64,000 nt of DNA from Saccopteryx bilineata (taxonomy: Eukaryota > Chordata > Mammalia > Chiroptera > Emballonuridae), in NCBI RefSeq assembly GCF_036850765.1, contig NC_089495.1:26876875-26940874 (forward strand). The letters run 5' to 3'. Of this stretch, positions 32,231-43,911 are shown piece by piece. The notes under the pieces are model-generated. The model searched no databases, was not told the origin of the DNA, and worked only from the letters and a program-made list of their open reading frames with translations. The position numbers and the translations under genes were made by a program. Positions within the stretch are counted from its first letter, which is position 1. Each line of letters starts with the position of its first letter.

Positions 32231-33629
32231 TGCCCCCCACCAGTCTGGATGGCCTGCCCCTTTCTCAGTGTAGGTGACTAGTTTCAGATTCACCCGGGAG
32301 GCTGGGAACCGACAGATGGCCTTTTAACTTTTCCGTTTCTCTAAAGGCTGACAGTGACTGACATATATATTGTCGGTGTGCATTTCATTGTAGATATTGA
32401 ATTGAATTTGGTGCAGCTGCTTTAGCTGTCTTTTCTTATTCTGTACCCAATAGGGATTAGAACAAAATAAAATCAGAGACCGTTTTATGTACTTTTGCTC
32501 TAATTAGAAAATCTTAGTAAATAAATTCCAGGTGTGGCCCCTATTCACAGTGGTTGAGTTCATGAATTGTGTTTCTACGGGGTAATTTTAGGGCAATAAG
32601 GTAGCTGTTTGGTGTGTCAGGATCATTATATATTAATCTAGTGGCCTTGAGTTTGCAGTTTGGTTTGGCATACTCTCAGATATCTCCCTATCTCATTTCC
32701 TTTCCATTAATGGTCGATTTCCAAAACTTTTATAAATTACTGTGACTATTAATGAAATTTACCTTTTCGTCTTAAAAGTCCATGTGTTTAGCTCAAGGTA
32801 CCCATCTCACATAAAATGTTATTTTATGCTTTTTCCCATGGGAAACTAATATTAGTTTCTTCATATGTTCCAAATTTTCCATCTTAATATTAAATTTCAT
32901 TATAAGAAATAAAGAGATATCAAATGTGATTTTTAACGTGTGACAATTTGGCTTAATACACTAGTCCTGAAATAGTCTTTCCAATTGATGTCGGGAACTG
33001 TCCCAGCCCCAGTATAGAATAGGGGTGGGAGTGAGAAATGGGAATCGTGCCCTAGCAAACACCTACAAGGCCACGTGGAGCAATAATGCCCATCCTGTGG
33101 AATTTTGCCATAGGGCCACTGCTTGCAGATTTTAGTGTTCTAAACTCTTTGATGCTCTCTACAGCATTTGGTGTCTCTCTGTTGTCTTGACCTTCACCTC
33201 TGTGTCTACTCTTACTGAAAAGTTTGCCGTATGATTAGTGTTCTCAATAGGCCAGTGATGATACTTGCTGCGTTAACACCCTCCCAAAATATTTCCCTAT
33301 TTCTGTTACCCTGAATTTTGCCCCTCCTACTATTCTACCACTAGTCCCATTCTTTTCCAGATCCACTCAATTCACCAGTGACCATGGATAGTACCAATTA
33401 GATACTTTTACAACCAAAATTGCGCAGATCTTTATTGTCTCACCTGGTGTGTTGGTCTTTGCCCTGACTTAGTGTCTCATTCTCAGAGTATGACCAGTGT
33501 AGGAGAAATGACTATATTCATTGTTTTGTTTGTTTAGATGTTGTAATAGAAATATTACTGAAATATAACTCATTCTGGTCCAGATTCTGTTCTTATTGAG
33601 TTGTATAACCTTAGGCAAACTATCAATGA
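32231..33629. other. Intergenic (or intronic) sequence
   Basis: 1.4 kb without recognised genes; parts of 33,100-33,470 are pyrimidine-rich and may be very old repeat. Confidence 0.5.
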
Positions 33630-33785
33630 GGCCTATGCATCAGAATAACTTATACAACCTTTTCGATATGCAAGTTTTTTATGCTCAGTCCTAGGACTAT
33701 TGAACTAGAGTCTCTTTAAGTGCAATCTCAGGAATGTATATTTTTTTAGATACTAAGCGATCCCAATGTGTACAACTTAGTTTTG
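33630..33785 (+). repeat. MER5-like hAT-Charlie fragment
   Basis: TGCATCAGAATAACTTATAC, TGCTCAGTCCTAGGACTATTG and TGCAATCTCAGGAATG follow the MER5A order. Diverged. Confidence 0.55.
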
Positions 33786-33854
33786 ATATCTCATTTTTTA
33801 TATTTCCCTTCCAGAAATAGAATGTTTCCTTATTGAAAGTGTTTTTCTTTTAAG

Positions 33855-34245
33855 AATTCTGGAGCCCTGGCTGGTTGGCTCAGTGGTAGAGTCAGCTTGG
33901 CATGTGAATGTCCCAGGTTCGATTCCTGGTCAGGGCACACAAGAGAAGTGACCATCTGTTTCTCCATCTTTCCCTCTCACCTTTCTCTCTGTCTCTGTCA
34001 GTCTCTCTCTCTCTTCCCCTCCCGCAGCCATGGTGAAATTGATTCCAGCACATTGCCTGGACTCTGAGGATGACTCCATGGAGCCTCCACCTCAGGTGTT
34101 AAAAATAGCTTTGTTGTGAGCCTGGCCCCAGATGGGCAGAGCATTGGCACAAGACCAGGGTTGCTGGGTGGATCCTGGTCTGGGCGCATGCGGGAGTCTG
34201 TCTCTTTATCTCCCCTCCTCTCACTTGGGAAAAAAAAATTCTGGA
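33855..34245 (+). mobile_element. Rhin-1-like SINE (type A), older copy
   Basis: GCCCTGGCTGGTTGGCTCAG at 33,864, B box GGTTCGATTCC, core CCATCTGTTTCTCC, end CTCACTTGGG plus A run. AATTCTGGA is repeated at 33,855-33,863 and 34,237-34,245. Confidence 0.93.
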
Positions 34246-36232
34246 GAATAAGACACAAATATTAAAAACTTGACTTTATCTAGAAGAGAGCATTTATTTT
34301 TTATAATGTCAGTGCTAATTAGCCATGTTTTAGCATATTGTTTCATGGGGTTATCATGACCCAGGATGCATTTCTATTTTTAAAATAAGAAACACATAAT
34401 GTGAGTCATCTGGAAGAGTAACCACAATTATTATATTATAAATTCTGAGTAACTGTTGCACATATTTCTCAAACTCTCCAGGACACATTTTTTAATGGTA
34501 ATTGGTACCACATGTTATGATTTCTAAATTACAGGCATTCCTTTAAAACACCGATGGGATTGTACCTAACATCATGTGCTATACATGAAAAAACTATTAT
34601 CCCATGGCAATATAGCCCTTACTATGGGGCATGAAAACTCTAAACAGAAAAAGTCAGTGGTGCCAACAGAGCTTCTTGCTGAAAGTGGAGAGGAAACATT
34701 AGAGGGGAAGAAGAAGAGTTAATTTATAATATAGCAGGGGAAGTTGCATAAAGTCATTGACTTCTGGTCATGGGGTAGTTTTTTTTTTTTTTCACCTAAT
34801 AATCAAGTTGAGAATTTTTTCTTCCTAAAAAAAAGACAGGGGAGTTTATATAATCTTTTCAACCACCACATTATAAAGTAGAACAGAGAAAGTTGTCATT
34901 TGAGGGTAACTAACAAAAATCATTTTGCAGTTAGTGCCCCAAAGGAAACGAAACTTAAAGCAGGAGATCCAAAGAGAGAAAAATAGAGTTGTGAATTTAT
35001 AGTTGATGAAGTATATCTTAAAAGTCTGCATGTTTTGCAATTACTGATAGGCTGAGAATTGTTTGCATTTATTTTAAAAGCCACATCATTAAAATAGCCC
35101 ATTTTGGCAAAGACCAAGAATAACAAAGATAATTAACAAATGGCATGGAACCAGAATGAGGTCTGGATTGCCCTAAAGCAAAGAGAATTCATTACACATA
35201 CCCTGGACTATAGATTTACCATGTTCATAGTAGGTAAATTCAACATCAATGTTGCACACTACAAATAGTTTGCATTTACTTTCTCTCTATGCATGTTTAA
35301 GTCAATTGTTTGGTATATAGTATAAGCAATTTCATAATGTTTTTCCTGTCATTTCTTTTAATCAATTTTGTTGTTATCTAGATGCATTTTGAATAGGAAA
35401 AAGAAAACATTTAAAGGATACTTATATTGGATAGGGTGGATCTGATTAATAATTAAACATAACATAGAACAAAAATGTCAGAACATTAAAGAAGGGTGAC
35501 TACGCATTGTCAAGTTTAGTTTTGCATTCTTCCTGAAGGGTGAATCCTACAAGAAAATGAAGTCTTAAATGAAGAATAAAGTAAGATTTCTTTCTGCAAA
35601 TTTGTTCTATCCTCTCTCCTTTCTTATTTCTCTTTCTCAATGTAATTTCCTCACTTCCATTCTCCTACCTTTTTATTTCTTTCTTCTCTTCCTCCCTTGA
35701 ACACTTTCTACACCCTTCCATTCCCTACCACAAATATATTTGGAGTAATAAGCACAGTGCATATTTTACTTCTTTTCCTTCATGATTAAAGAAAAGTGCC
35801 CCAAAAGATTCATTTTCAGTGAGTTCCTGCTACAGAATCCAGTCTCATAGCCCTGAAATGATGATCTGTGTGCACAGTTTTGCTGAGTTGGACACACACG
35901 ACAGCACTAAAATAACAGAATACTTAGATGATGCTGTCTTGTGAACTGAAGTGAGACAGCTGCAAGTAAGAAGGGTAAAAAAAAAAAGCACTTTAAAAAC
36001 GTACCTAAGCATGGAGATGAGCAATCTGGCATAGCTGGAGCTCCTAGGTAACAGCTGGAGCAGACAGAGAGAATGGGGTGGTATTTAGAAACTAAAAACT
36101 AAATTATGGCTAAATATGAGTCTACAGTGCAATACTGAAACTCCATAGGATTGATTTTTCAAAAAGTTGAAATGTTCTCTTAATGTCAGTCTCTGTATCT
36201 ATATCATGATTATCAATCTTGAAAAAGGAGGT
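34246..36232. other. AT-rich intergenic sequence
   Basis: 2 kb without recognised gene or repeat. Confidence 0.5.
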
Positions 36233-36620
36233 TGTTAGGTATGGCCTGAAGTCATGGAGGATCATAAATGATCAAGTAGAACAATTATTTAAGGCTTCTC
36301 TGCAGTAGGTTGTGCCTTCAGGACTATAACCTACCCGAGCAAAGGTAGGATAGAGATTATAGAAGGGGATGTTTAGCGCTAATTGCTGGCATCCGGTTAG
36401 CCTGGTCCATTGATCTGGTGGACATTCTCACAGTGGTTCCTTCCAGCCTGCAATTAAAAGTTACAGAAACTATCATGATTCACGTCTAGTCAGTTATTTT
36501 TACAACTTGACTGAAACTGGCTTGTGACTAGGCTATTGTGATTTTGTTAGGGTCAGTTATTTTTGTAATCTTAACTGAAACTCGCAGCTGCTGGCAAGCA
36601 CTTTTAGCTTATGCCTAACA
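36233..36620. mobile_element. Possible LTR (solo)
   Basis: Bounded by TGTTAGGTATGGCC and TATGCCTAACA, matching inverted ends in TG...CA form, 388 bp apart. It contains a partial duplication (TCAGTTATTTTTACAACTTG near 36,490 and TCAGTTATTTTTGTAATCTT near 36,552), each followed by ACTGAAACT. No clear target-site duplication and no AATAAA were seen, so this is tentative. Confidence 0.35.
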
Positions 36621-36787
36621 GGGGACAGTTCGGAAGATCACTGAATATATTATCCCCATGACTTAATAAAAATTATGAGCTACAGTGCTTTGTAAACAGT
36701 GAGAAACAGCTGGCTAATTCTAGGAAGAACACTTTGATTTTTTTAATTTGTCATGTAGGATATATACCACGTTGTGCCTGACCCTCA

Positions 36788-36832
36788 GATGGATGGATGG
36801 ATGGATGGATGGATGGATGGATGGATGGATGG
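36788..36832. repeat. (GATG)n microsatellite
   Basis: About 11 units of a perfect tetranucleotide repeat, GATG/ATGG. Likely variable in length. Confidence 0.97.
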
Positions 36833-37418
36833 CTAACATACACACACAGTTGGGAATTATGGCCCAGTACTCTGGAACTGCAGGCAGAACGATGCGCTCT
36901 CCATTGCAGTATACTTGGAGGACAACTTTGGAGGGATAAGAAAGTACATGGACCTAAGAGACAGCCAATTGACTTGGGTTCTACCTCTGGACAGAATGGA
37001 AGGTGCAACTTGGAGCAGGATAACATATGATATACATTGATTTGCTTTTTATAGCAACTTTAGAAGATTTTAAATTTCTTACAGCCCCTCTATCTCTGAA
37101 GAGGTGTGTAATATTATGGCTTCCTCATGAAAGTTTCATAGAGATAATGTTCTGTTCTATCTTTAATGTGTTCAAGTAGGTAATAGGTACCTAGAGTTCT
37201 TAAAAAAAACCACAACCTTTCTTTAAAAAAATAGGTACCTTCCACAACATGGTCACAGTGAACATATTTAATAACCTCTTAATATCTCTATTCAGGCCAT
37301 ATTCAAATTATTTCAATTATTTAAAAAATGTCTTTGCAGACATTTGTGTCCAGATCAGAATCAATCCAGGATTAAGCATTCTCTCTTGCTCTAGAAAAGT
37401 GTTTTTTGTTTTGTTTGT
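36833..37418. other. Intergenic sequence
   Basis: No gene or repeat recognised. Confidence 0.5.
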
Positions 37419-37430
37419 TGATTTGTTTTT

Positions 37431-37843
37431 GTGTTTTGTTTTTTTGAGGGGGGTTTTCTTAGCGAGAGGTGGGAGGGAACAAACAGGGACAGATAGACAA
37501 GAATGGGGAGAGATGAGAAACATCAACTCATAGTTGTAGCACCTTGGTTGCTCATTGATTGCTTTCTCATATGTGCCTTGACCCCAGGGGTTTGAGCCAA
37601 GCAGTGACCCCTTGCTCAAGCCAGCAACCTTGGGCTCAAGTCAGCAACATTGGGCTTAAGCCAGTGATCTTTGGGCTCTAGCCAGCGACCATGGTCTCAT
37701 GTCTGTTATCCCAAGCTCAAGCCAGTGAGCCTGCGCTCAAGCTGGATGAGCTCATGCTCAAGCCAGCGACCTCCAGGTTTTGAACCTGGGTCTTCTACAT
37801 CCCAGGCCGATGCTCTATCCATTGCAACACTGCCTGATTAGGC
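37431..37843 (-). mobile_element. Long bat SINE (type B), antisense
   Basis: Left end is the T-rich tail, then the reverse of the GAAAGCAATC core, repeated GCTCAAGCCAG units and the tRNA-like head at the right (GGTTTTGAACCTGGGTC, GCTCTATCCATTG). TGATTTGTTT flanks at 37,419 and 37,844 are the likely target-site duplication. The GCTCAAGC units are more numerous than in the 22,905 copy. Confidence 0.92.
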
Positions 37844-37854
37844 TGATTTGTTTG

Positions 37855-38465
37855 TTTTTAATGGCAGAGATTTTTATTAAAATGTAACAAAGCCATACTC
37901 TGTTATGTGGCAGAATATCTTACTTTACAGATTTGTCTGTTTATTTCTTTTTAGTGTCATTTTTTTTCTTCTCTTTTTTGTTTGTTTTTCTAACACATTA
38001 AAAATTAGCTCTAATGTCTTGAGTTAAAATTAAGCATTTATGATTAGAATATGTTAGAAGTGATATTGTATATCTCACATCAGAAGACACAAAGTAACTC
38101 AATGTCTCATAATTAGCAATGTGAATTCTGACTAGTAAAGTAGAGATATGACAGTTAGATTCCTCTATCATTCTTATATGTTTCCTCCTATGATCAGAGA
38201 GTAATTGGTTTGGTATTATTTTACCCCCTGCCCCATATAATTGTACCACTTCCATCAAAAGTCACCTAATGATTTTAATACCAAACAATAATCTTTGCCC
38301 AGATTGAAAATCCTCTTAATACTTAAAAATTATTTTCTATTTCTACTATTTTTTGGCTACTAATAAACTTTTTATTACTAACAGACTATTGATATGTAAT
38401 GCACAAGTCACTAAAGATGTATGTGTGTCTATAATAGACGTAATTTCTGCATTTTAGAAATTGAT
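37855..38465. other. AT-rich intergenic sequence
   Basis: No gene or repeat recognised. Confidence 0.5.
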
Positions 38466-38777
38466 TACAGCTGACCACTGAGCACGAGCTTGAACTGTAG
38501 AGTACACTTACACACAATTTTTTTCAATAAATACAGTAAATATATTTAAGATTTTCTCTTCTTTACCTAAGTTTATTATTAGAATACAGTGTGTAATATA
38601 TATAAAAACAAGATATGTGTTTATGTTATTGTAAGGATTCTTACAATTCTTACAATTCTTATTCAATAATAGTCTATTAGTAGTTAAGTTTTTTGGGAGT
38701 CAAGAGTTATACATGAATTTTCTACTGAGTTGGCAGTAGGTACCCCCAATCCTAGATTTGTTCTAAGATCAACTATA
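38466..38777 (-). mobile_element. MER2-type Tigger DNA transposon
   Basis: Starts CAGCTGACCACTGAGCA and ends GATCAACTA, diverged inverted ends next to TA on both sides (38,466-38,467 and 38,776-38,777). Internal TTTTTTTCAATAAATACAG, AGAATACAGTGTGTAATA and TATTAGTAGTTAAGTTTT match the MER2 family of pogo/Tigger elements. No transposase. Confidence 0.8.
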
Positions 38778-38823
38778 TTTAGTTGAGGAGACAGGGTGCA
38801 AACACAGAGATGCAGATCATCAT

Positions 38824-39190
38824 TGCTAAAGGGGTTTATTTTCTTTCTTTTTTTTTAAGTGAGAGGAGAGTAGATAGTGAGACAGAGTCCCACATGTGCC
38901 CAGACCAGGATCCACCCAGCAACCCCTGTCTAGGGCTGATGCTTGATTCAACCGAGCTATTTTTTTTAGCACGTAAGGCTAACTCTTGGCCAATGGAGCT
39001 ATCTGACCCTTGAAACAATCAAGCCACTGGCTGCAGGAGGGAAAGAGGGAGAGAAGGAGGAGATGGAGGGGGTGAGAAGCAAATGGGCACTTCTCCTGTG
39101 TGCCCTGACTGGGAATTGAACCCTGGACATCTCTATGCTGGGCTGATGTTCTATCAACTGAGCCAACCAGCCAGGGCTGCTAAAGGGTTT
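38824..39190 (-). mobile_element. Rhin-1-like SINE (type A), diverged, antisense
   Basis: Right end carries the tRNA-like head (GAGCCAACCAGCCAGGGC), left end the A-rich tail. TGCTAAAGGGGTTT (38,824-38,837) and TGCTAAAGGGTTT (39,178-39,190) are the target-site duplication. Confidence 0.9.
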
Positions 39191-39944
39191 CATTAGCAAG
39201 AAATTACACTTCAGTGACTGCTTGCTGGAAACACTATTTAGAGACTGGAGATAATGTTCAACAATGAAAGATTTGATGACAGATAAATGGAGAACTGGGT
39301 TTGGGCAGGAGGGATTGCTGTAAGCTAAATGCAGAGACGGGCAATCTTCCTCTTTGATAATATTAGCTGTGGTGAAAGGGGAATGGGTTTCTATCAAGCT
39401 TTAACTGTAGAAAACATATACATACTTTAAATAAATTTATATAGAGAGATTATAAATCCTAGCTTGCCTGAGGTAGTCTGTTTATACGTAATGCTCACCT
39501 TTCTCTCTCAAAAGAGATCCTAAATTGGATTATAAATTATATTGCCACCAAGTGTTCACATATGTTTCTGCCAACTAAATCACTTAATGCAAAGTGCAGC
39601 ACTTCGGATTAAGTTAAGGGTATGTAAAAGTTTTTGGAGTGGGTTAAAAACTTGTTGATACCACAATGGTGTGTGACACTTAGTCGAGGGTCTAGGGGAG
39701 GAAATTGAAAAAGTTACAAAGTGTCTTTAGGGAAACCAAGTGGAAAAAAAGGCTTGAACACACTGGAGTTCTACTGCTTTGTCTTATATGAAATCTTTTG
39801 ATTTTCATCCAGTATTTATGAATTGCATAACCTTTCAACTCAGAGTCATTTTTAGCCTATGTCACTAAAAAAAACAGTCCTTGGAAAAGGATGTTTGCTT
39901 AGTGATTATCAATAAAAGAAAAAAAAAAGAAATCTAATTTATTC
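39191..39944. other. Intergenic sequence
   Basis: No gene or repeat recognised. Confidence 0.5.
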
Positions 39945-40075
39945 AGCACCATTTTATGTCCAGAACATTACATAAATAACATTTCGTATTCTCACAACAA
40001 CATGATGGGGGGAAATCATTATATTCCCCCTTTTCAGCTGAGCAAGTATGAGATAAGGTAATTTGGCAGATCTTT
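39945..40075 (-). repeat. MIR fragment, antisense
   Basis: ATTCTCACAACAACATGATG and a diverged TTATATTCCCCCTTTTCAGC fit the reverse complement of MIR. Confidence 0.6.
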
Positions 40076-40184
40076 TATAATTAATAATAGAAGTGCCCCT
40101 GTTTTACATATTCCAATTTGCAACTACTCAATGCTGTGGTCATTTTGAATAAAATTTTTTAGAATTTTTTAAAATGTTCCCAAG

Positions 40185-40527
40185 GTCTAGTCTAGGAGTC
40201 CCCAAACTAAGGCCCGCAGGCTGCATGCAGCCCCCTAAGACCATTTATCTGGCCCCCGCCGCACTTCCGGAAGGGGCACCTCTCTCATTGGTGGTCAGTG
40301 AGAGGAGCATAGTTCCCATTGAAATACTGGTCAGTTTGTTGATTTAAATTTACTTGTTCTTTATTTTAAATATTTTATTTGTTCCCATTTTTTTTTACTT
40401 TAAAATAAGATATGTGCAGTGTGTATAGGGATTTGTTCATAGTTTTTTTATAGTCTGGCCCTCCAATGGTCTGAGGGACAGTGAACTGGCCCCCTGTGTA
40501 AAAAGTTTGGGGATGCCTGGTCTAGTC
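40185..40527. mobile_element. Second non-autonomous hAT transposon, 8-bp TSD
   Basis: The element spans 40,193-40,519 (327 bp). Termini TAGGAGTCCCCAAACTAAGG and AAGTTTGGGGATGCCTG are inverted. GTCTAGTC is repeated exactly at 40,185-40,192 and 40,520-40,527. Internal blocks rich in GGCCC and GGAAGGGGCACC, with a TATTTTAAATATTTTATTTG AT-rich middle. No transposase. A different family from the element at 20,006. Confidence 0.92.
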
Positions 40528-40874
40528 TTACTTTCTTGTTCTCACTCTTTCTTCCTCTTCTTTTCCTCTTCCTCCTCCTCCTTGTTTTAACAATTTTAAT
40601 GAGGTATAATTGAATACAATAAAATAAAAAGTGTACAACTTGATGGGTTTTAATTACTGCTCACAATAATTAAGAATTATTTTATAACTTCATATTTATT
40701 TGTGAAACCATCACCACAAATAAAATAAACAAACATTTTTGTAACCCCCAAAAGATTACTCCTGCTATTTTGTAAATTGGCCCTTTCTCACCACTGGCTC
40801 CTAATAATCAGTGACCTTCTGTCACTATCAGGCCATTTTCATTTTAAAGAAAACTATATGAGTGGAATTATGTA

Positions 40875-41251
40875 GTAAGTACTCTTTTTTTTTTTTTTTT
40901 TTTTTTTAATTTTTCTGAAGCTGGAAACGGGGAGAGACAATCAGACAGACTCCCGCATGCGCCCGACCGGGATCCACCCGGCACGCCCACCATGGGGCGA
41001 CGCTCTGCCCACCAGGGGGCGATGCTCTGCCCCTCTGAGGCGTCGCCATGTTGCGACCAGAGCCACTCTAGCGCCTGAGGCAGAGGCCACAGAGCCATCC
41101 CCAGCGCCCGGGCCATCTTTGCTCCAATGGAGCCTTAGCTGCGGGAGGGGAAGAGAGAGACAGAGAGGAAAGCGCGGCGGAGGGGTGGAGAAGCAAATGG
41201 GCGCTTCTCCTGTGTGCCCTGGCCGGGAATCGAACCCGTAAGTACTCTTTT
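40875..41251 (-). mobile_element. Rhin-1-like SINE (type A), 5'-truncated
   Basis: Antisense SINE at 40,889-41,237 with T-run at the left. GTAAGTACTCTTTT is a perfect target-site duplication (40,875-40,888 and 41,238-41,251). The head is cut just after the B box (minus-strand start GGGTTCGATTCCCGGCCAGG), so about 50 bp including the A box is missing. It has an extra copy of a unit of about 21 bp (CGATGCTCTGCCCCTC/CGACGCTCTGCCCACC). Confidence 0.93.
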
Positions 41252-41680
41252 AACAGCATTTTTTTTTACTCAACATATATCTTGAGAGCCATCTATTATC
41301 TTTATGTATCCATATTTATTTCTCTTTATTACTGACTAGTTTCCCGCTGTAGGAATAGACCAATAAACAATTGGTTTATCCATTCAGTTTCTGGCTACAA
41401 ATAAAGTTGTTATAAGCATTTGTATAAAAGTTTATTGTATGTGGACAAATACTTCATTTCTCTTGTGTAAATAAGTAAAAATGAAATATCTGGATCATAT
41501 GATAGGCATAGGTATAAATTTTAAAGAAACAGTCACACTGTTTTCCAAATTGGTTAACCATTGAACCTCCCCACCAGTAATGTTTTAGTTCCAGTGCTGT
41601 CATATTCCTGTCAACTTTGATGTTCTCAGTCTTTTTAAAATTTAGCCATTCTAATGGGTGTGTAGTGGAATATTATTGTT

Positions 41681-42880
41681 TCAATTTGCATTTTTTCTTT
41701 CTTTTATTATTGAATTTATTAGGGTGACATAATTATATGAGTTTCAGGTGCTCAATTCTACAATACATCTCTCTACACCATAATGTATGTTCTCCTCCCC
41801 AAGTCAAATCTTTGTCCTCTGCACACCAAAGGAAACCATCAACAAAATAAAAAGATAGTTCACTGAATGAGAGAAGATGTTTGATGATACATCTCATAAG
41901 GGATTAATATCCAAAATTTATAAAGAACTTATAAAACTCAACACCAAAAAAACAAACAATCTAATTAAAAAATGGACAAATGATCTGAATAAACACTTTT
42001 CTGAAGAGAACACAAAGTTAGTTGGCCATTAGACATTAAAAAATGCTCAACATAGCCCTGGCCAATTGGCTCAGTGGTAGAGCATCGGCCTGGTGTGCAG
42101 GAGTCCCAGGTTCGATTCCCGGCCAGGGCAGACAGGAGAAGCGCCCATCTGCTTCTCCACCCCTCGCCCTCTCCTTCCTCTGTGTCTCTTTCTTCCCCTT
42201 CCATAGCCAATGCTCCATTGGAGCAAAAGGCCCAGGTGCTGAGGATGGCTCCATAGCCTCTGCCTCAGGCGCTAGAATGGCTCTGGTTGTGACAGAGTGA
42301 CACCCCAGATGGGCAGAGCATCGCCCCCTGGTGGGTGTGCCGGGTGGATCCCGGTCAGGCTCATGCGGGAGTCTGTCTGACTGCCTCCCCGTTTCCAGCT
42401 TCAGAAAAATACAAAAAAAGAAGAAAAAAAAGAGCTCAGCATCACTAATCATTAAAGAAATGCAAATTAAAACCACAATGAGATGTCACATCACATCTGT
42501 CAGAAAGGCTATCATCAATAAATCAACAAACAAGTGTTGACAAGGGTATGGAGAAAAGGGAACCCTTGTGCGTAGCTGATGGGATTGAAGATTGGTACAG
42601 CCACTGTGGAAAGCTGTATGGAGTTATCTCAAAAAATTACAAATGGAACTGCCTTTTGATGCAGTGATCCCACATCTACAAATATATCCTAAGAAGCATG
42701 AAACACTAACACATTTTTTTAATAGCCAAGATCTGGAAACAATTCAAGGAACCCTCAGTAAATGAGTAGATAAAAAAGCCGTGGTGCATTTATACAATGG
42801 AATACTACACAGGCATGAAAAAGAAGGAAGTCTTAACTTTTGTGAGGGCATGGATGGACCTGGAGATCAATTTGTATTTT
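41681..42880 (-). mobile_element. LINE-1 with 5' inversion inside the antisense L1
   Basis: Left part (41,695 to about 41,825) is antisense L1 3' region with a T-rich start. Right part (about 41,826-42,866) is sense-orientation ORF2 end (AAACTCAACACC, AATGCAAATTAAAACCACAA, TACAATGGAATACTACAC). TCAATTTGCATTTT (41,681-41,694) and TCAATTTGTATTTT (42,867-42,880) are the target-site duplication, one mismatch. A second clear twin-priming product. Confidence 0.82.
42045..42442 (+). mobile_element. Rhin-1-like SINE (type A)
   Basis: Copy at 42,055-42,433 in the ORF2 part of the inverted L1. Head GCCCTGGCCAATTGGCTCAG, end GTTTCCAGCTTCAGAAAAAT. GCTCAACAT and GCTCAGCAT flank it (42,045-42,053; 42,434-42,442). 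Confidence 0.93.
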
Positions 42881-43190
42881 CTTAATGACTAAAGGCATTG
42901 AACAACTTTTTATGTGTTTATTAGTTATTTGTATATCTTACTTGGTTAATACCTATTCAAATCTTTTGCCTATATTTTAAATTGGGTTATTTGTTTTATT
43001 GAATTTTTATTACGAAGCATATATGCATACATATTTTTCTCCTTTATCTGGCATATGTATGTCACATATTTCCTCCCTGCCTATGTCTTTCCCTTTGATT
43101 TTTAAAAACGGTGTCTTTCAAACAGCAACCATTTTTAAGTTTTATTTTGATCCAATTGTAATTGAAAATGTCAGTTTTTTCTTTTATGAT

Positions 43191-43564
43191 TCAAACATTT
43201 TTTTTTGTATTTTTCTGAAGTGAGAAACAAGTAGGCTGGGAGACAGACTCCTACATGTGCTTGACCAGGATCACCTAGCCTACTAGGAGGCAATGCTTTG
43301 CCCCTCTGGGCCATTGCTCCATTGCAACCAAAGCCATTCTAGTGCCTGAGGCAGAGGCCATGGAGCCATCCTCAGCACCCAGGCCAACTTTGCTCCAATG
43401 GAGCATTGGCTATGGAAGGGGAAGAGAGAGGTAGAGAGAAAGGAGAGGGGGAGGGGTGGAGAAGCAGATGGGTGCTTCTGTGTGCCCTGGCCAGGAATTG
43501 AACCTGGGACATCCACACGCCAGTCCGACACTCTACCACAATAGGCCAAGGCCTCAAACTTTTT
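43191..43564 (-). mobile_element. Rhin-1-like SINE (type A), antisense
   Basis: SINE body about 43,203-43,553 with tail at the left (TTTTTTGTATTTTTCTGAAG) and a degenerate head at the right (CTCTACCACAATAGGCC). Flanks TCAAACATTTTT (43,191) and TCAAACTTTTTT (43,554) are its target-site duplication. Confidence 0.9.
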
Positions 43565-43911
43565 TTTTTTTTGTCACAGAGACAGAGAGAGGGACGACAG
43601 ATAGGGACAGACAGACAGGAAGGGAGGGAGATGAGAAGCATCAATTCTTTCTTTCATCTTCTTAGTTGTTTATTGATTGCTTTCTCATATGTGCCTTGAC
43701 TGGGGGGCTACAGAAGAGCAAGTGACCCCCTGCTCAAACCAGCGATAATGAGGTCATGTCTATGATCCCATGCTCAAGCCAGCAATCTGCATTCAAGCCA
43801 GATGAGCCGGTGCTCAAGCCGGCAACGCCAGGATTTTAAACCTGGGTCCTCTGCATCCCATTCCAACGCTCTTATCTACTACACCACTGCCTGGTCAGAC
43901 TCAAACTTTTT
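43553..43911 (-). mobile_element. Long bat SINE (type B), antisense, same target as its neighbour
   Basis: SINE body 43,565-43,899: T run, reverse of the GAAAGCAATC core, GCTCAAGCCAG units and head (CCTGGGTCC, CACTGCCTGGTCAG). CTCAAACTTTTT is repeated at 43,553-43,564 and 43,900-43,911. It used the right-hand duplicate of the type A SINE as its target. Confidence 0.92.

Noticed and set aside
36788..36832. Regular short repeats resembling an array
   Set aside because: A perfect tetranucleotide microsatellite without spacers; no CRISPR or satellite structure.
42036..42476. 146-codon antisense frame
   Set aside because: Covered by a SINE inserted in an L1; repeat sequence, not a gene.
43553..43911. 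Tandem duplication of one repeat
   Set aside because: The two adjacent SINEs are different families with their own flanking duplications; they are independent insertions.
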